From the NCBI RefSeq assembly GCF_938015485.1, contig NZ_CALLVU010000012.1, positions 1 to 16,008 on the forward strand: a stretch of DNA of 16,008 nucleotides. The letters are read 5' to 3'. The DNA comes from an uncultured Lachnoanaerobaculum sp. Lineage in GTDB: Bacteria > Bacillota > Clostridia > Lachnospirales > Lachnospiraceae. The position numbers were made by a program, and so were the translations under genes. The notes under the pieces were generated by a model. That model did not search any database, was not told the origin of the DNA, and saw only the letters and a list, made by a program, of their open reading frames with translations. Below, piece by piece: positions 13,458-16,008 of this stretch. Positions within the stretch are counted from its first letter, which is position 1; each line of letters opens with the position of its first letter.

Positions 13458-15194
13458 TATTATTCAAATGATATAATAGATGAGGTCAGGTCCGCAAATG
13501 ATATAGTGGATGTGATTTCAAGCTATGTGAAAATACAAAAAAAAGGTGCAAATTATATGGGGCTTTGCCCTTTTCATTCAGAAAAGTCTCCTTCATTTTC
13601 GGTATCACCAAGTAAGCAGCTTTTTCATTGCTTCGGATGCGGAGTAGGAGGAGATGTAATCACATTTATCAGGCAGTATGAGAATTATTCATTCGGTGAG
13701 GCACTGTCATTGCTTGCAAAGAGAGCAAATATTGAACTGCCGCAGTTAAGTGACAGTGATAAAGCACAAAACGATGAAAAAAACATCATACTTGAGATAA
13801 ACAAGACGGCAGCCAAATACTTTTATGAGACACTTTTTTCAAAAGAGGGCAAGGAAGGACTTGAGTATTTTAATTTAAGAGGACTTGATGCTAAAGATAT
13901 AACACATTTCGGACTTGGATTTTCAAAAAAGACTCCAAACGATTTATATAAATATCTGAAAGAGCAGGGTTACGATGATACTATACTCAAAAAAAGCGGA
14001 CTTATAAATATTGATGAGAGAGGTGCAAGAGACAGATTTTGGAACAGAGTAATGTTTCCTATAATAGATGCAAACTCCAGAGTAATAGGTTTTGGAGGAA
14101 GAGTGATGGGCGACGGACTTCCGAAGTATGTCAATTCACCTGAAACGATTGCATTTGATAAAAGCAGAAATCTGTACGGCTTAAATTTTGCAAAGAGAAC
14201 AAAAAGAGACTTCTTTTTGCTGTGTGAGGGATATATGGATGTTATAGCACTGCACAAGGGAGGTTTTGAAAACTCGGTTGCAAGTCTGGGTACAGCACTT
14301 ACACCGCTTCATGTAAAACTTTTATCAAGATATACAAAGAAAGTAGTACTTACATATGACTCTGACGGAGCCGGTATAAATGCCGCTAAAAGGGCGATTC
14401 CGCTTTTGAAAGAAGAGAATATAAATGCAAAGGTACTCTCAATGGCACCGTACAAGGATCCGGATGAGTTTATCAAAAATCTTGGCAGTGAGGAATTTGA
14501 GAGGAGAATTGATGCCGCCGATAATGCGTTTCTTTGGGAAGTGGAAATACTGAAAAAAGACTACAACCTGAATGAACCGGATGAGAGAACAAACTTTTAT
14601 AGGGAAGTCGCAAGAATGTTAAGTACATTCAGTGAGAAACTTGAAAGAGAAAATTATACTCATGCGGTAGCAAACAGGCTGATGATTGACTACAAATCAC
14701 TTTTTGATATGGTAAATTCCTACGGCTTTGCTTCAAATACATTAAAAAAAGAAGAGCCGAAAGAAAATAAAAAAACGGATGACGGATATACAAAGGCACA
14801 GGGACTGTTACTTACATGGATAGTTGAAGAGGTGGAACTTTTTGACAAGATAAGTGAATATATTTCACCGATTCACTTTAGCGAAGGATTTTACAGAGAT
14901 GTTGTAACAAGGATATTTGAAAAGATAAAACAGGGAGATTTTAATTTTTCAAACATTTGTGACGACTATACAGATGATATAGAAAAGCAGAAACTGCTTT
15001 CCAAAATACTGAACACTAATCTTGGGACAAACCTCAGTGATGACGAGAAGAAGAAGGCAATCACTGAAAGTATACTGAAAATCAGACAGGCGAGTTTAGA
15101 CGAGAAGAGTAAAAATGCAAAAGGAATTGAAGAGTTTCAAAAAATCATAAAGGAACAGGCGATTTTGCGAAAGCTTCGTGTGGATTTAGATTAG
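13455..15194 (+). CDS. dnaG: DNA primase
   Basis: DnaG makes the RNA primers for replication and works with the replicative helicase DnaB/DnaC at the fork. From the TTG start it has 579 residues. The CHCC zinc ribbon is Cys38, His41, Cys59, Cys62 (CPFH, then CFGC). The RNA polymerase domain contains RFWNRVMFPI (194-203) and the TOPRIM residues Glu258 (CEGYMDV) and Asp302/Asp304 (YDSDGAG). Residues about 445-579 form the helicase-binding C-terminal domain, joined by a Lys/Glu-rich linker at 431-444. All catalytic residues are present. It follows dgt by 11 bases and is followed by rpoD after 10 bases, so the genes are almost certainly co-transcribed. Confidence 0.97.
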   Translation: MYYSNDIIDEVRSANDIVDVISSYVKIQKKGANYMGLCPFHSEKSPSFSVSPSKQLFHCFGCGVGGDVITFIRQYENYSFGEALSLLAKRANIELPQLSDSDKAQNDEKNIILEINKTAAKYFYETLFSKEGKEGLEYFNLRGLDAKDITHFGLGFSKKTPNDLYKYLKEQGYDDTILKKSGLINIDERGARDRFWNRVMFPIIDANSRVIGFGGRVMGDGLPKYVNSPETIAFDKSRNLYGLNFAKRTKRDFFLLCEGYMDVIALHKGGFENSVASLGTALTPLHVKLLSRYTKKVVLTYDSDGAGINAAKRAIPLLKEENINAKVLSMAPYKDPDEFIKNLGSEEFERRIDAADNAFLWEVEILKKDYNLNEPDERTNFYREVARMLSTFSEKLERENYTHAVANRLMIDYKSLFDMVNSYGFASNTLKKEEPKENKKTDDGYTKAQGLLLTWIVEEVELFDKISEYISPIHFSEGFYRDVVTRIFEKIKQGDFNFSNICDDYTDDIEKQKLLSKILNTNLGTNLSDDEKKKAITESILKIRQASLDEKSKNAKGIEEFQKIIKEQAILRKLRVDLD

Positions 15195-15204
15195 TGGAGG
15201 AAGT

Positions 15205-16008
15205 ATGAGGGGGAAGAATATAGAAAATGAGTTTGAAAAAATACTCAAAAAAGACGTTGACGGAAAATTGACTACTTTGAAAATTCAAAGAATCTTCTCT
15301 GAAAATAATATCCCGAAAGAATATCTTCCGGAGTTTATAGAATTCCTTGAAAAAAAAGATATTACGGTTGAGGAAGAGGATGATAAGGAACCGACAGATT
15401 TTGACTGTGAGTCGGATCCTGAAGAGTATATTCTTTTAAAGGATACTGAATTTGAAGATGAGTTTGATGAAGAAGATATTAAGGATCTGAAAGATATAGA
15501 TTTGAATATCTTGGAAAATCTGGATGATTATGTCGCAATAGAAGATCCTATAAAGATGTACCTGAAGGAGATCGGCAAGATACCTCTTCTGAGTGTGGAT
15601 GAGGAGATGAATCTTGCAAAGAAAATTTGTGATCCGGATGAGAATGTCAGAAAAGAAGCCAGAAAGAAGATGGCGGAGTCCAATCTCAGACTTGTAGTAA
15701 GTATTGCAAAAAGATATATGGGCAGAGGGATGCAGCTTTTGGACCTTATACAGGAAGGAAATCTTGGACTTTTGCGTGCTGTTGAAAAATTTGACTATCA
15801 AAAAGGATTTAAATTTTCAACTTATGCCACATGGTGGATAAGGCAGTCAATAACCAGATCTATTGCAGATCAGGCAAGAACTATAAGAATTCCGGTACAT
15901 ATGGTAGAAACTATCAACAGGTTGATAAAGATACAAAGAAAGCTTGTACAGGAGTTTGGAAGAGAGCCAAGGCCTGACGAGGTTGCAAAGGTTATGGGTA
16001 TTCCTGTA
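15205..16008 (+). CDS. rpoD: RNA polymerase primary sigma factor, N-terminal part (cut by the window edge)
   Basis: The primary (sigma-70/SigA) factor directs RNA polymerase to housekeeping promoters. The frame opens with ATG at 15205, four bases after GGAGG (15196-15200), and stays open to the last base: 268 codons are visible. Residues about 5-60 resemble region 1.1, followed by an acidic stretch (about 55-105). Region 1.2 is YVAIEDPIKMYLKEIGKIPL (109-128). Region 2 includes NLRLVVSIAKRYMGRGM, LDLIQEGNLGLLRAVEKFD, then KFSTYATWWIRQSITRSI, which holds the core-binding and -10 recognition helices. The start of region 3 follows (RIPVHMVETINR, EFGREPRPDEVA). Regions 3.2 and 4 lie beyond the window. 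It is the last visible gene of the yjgR-dgt-dnaG-rpoD operon. Confidence 0.97.
   Translation, partial: MRGKNIENEFEKILKKDVDGKLTTLKIQRIFSENNIPKEYLPEFIEFLEKKDITVEEEDDKEPTDFDCESDPEEYILLKDTEFEDEFDEEDIKDLKDIDLNILENLDDYVAIEDPIKMYLKEIGKIPLLSVDEEMNLAKKICDPDENVRKEARKKMAESNLRLVVSIAKRYMGRGMQLLDLIQEGNLGLLRAVEKFDYQKGFKFSTYATWWIRQSITRSIADQARTIRIPVHMVETINRLIKIQRKLVQEFGREPRPDEVAKVMGIPV

Noticed and set aside
13469..13477. TGATATAAT inside the first codons of dnaG as an internal promoter.
   Set aside because: It codes for the conserved Asn-Asp-Ile-Ile of the primase N-terminus, there is no -35, and any start would fall after the dnaG start codon. A minor rpoD promoter cannot be excluded, but the sequence does not support it.

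Overview
This 16-kb, AT-rich window reads entirely on the plus strand. It looks like the chromosome of a low-GC, strictly anaerobic Firmicute, most likely a member of the Lachnospiraceae. The reasons are a ferredoxin-linked pyruvate:ferredoxin oxidoreductase (PFOR), an anaerobic sulfite reductase operon, a dgt-dnaG-rpoD order whose N-termini match the Lachnospiraceae pattern, a DUF1653 protein, and strong AGGAGG-type ribosome binding sites. A genus cannot be fixed from sequence reading alone. No tRNA, rRNA, CRISPR array, insertion sequence or phage gene is visible.

Layout. (1) 1-420: the 3' end of an Rpn-family (PD-(D/E)XK nuclease/'transposase') gene with in-frame 24-bp tandem repeats, closed by a terminator. 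(2) 470-3964: an apparent operon of a SUKH (SMI1/KNR4) protein, a DUF1653 protein, uvrC and a small Dabb-domain protein, with an extended -10 promoter in front and a terminator behind. (3) 3981-6962: asrABC, the three-subunit anaerobic sulfite reductase, preceded by a promoter and a roughly 115-nt leader that holds a possible 13-codon reading frame. (4) 6987-10764: nifJ (PFOR, 1175 aa), with its own promoter and a strong terminator. (5) 10782-16008: a tightly packed operon of a YjgR/HerA-like ATPase (DUF853), dGTPase (dgt), DNA primase (dnaG) and the housekeeping sigma factor (rpoD, cut by the window edge).

How the parts fit. PFOR oxidises pyruvate and reduces ferredoxin. AsrABC spends reducing power on sulfite, giving sulfide. 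The two units are adjacent and share upstream sequence: AACA(A)TCATTGTAT, TTTATCG, and TTGC with a 16-bp spacer to TGnTATAAT. They may therefore answer to a common regulator. The last operon combines dNTP-pool control, primer synthesis and sigma factor production, a Lachnospiraceae-style variant of the macromolecular synthesis operon.

Most of the window is conserved housekeeping sequence, and I see no convincing undescribed multi-gene system. The places most worth checking are the shared asr/nifJ upstream motif, the asr leader, and the SUKH gene leading a DNA-repair operon.
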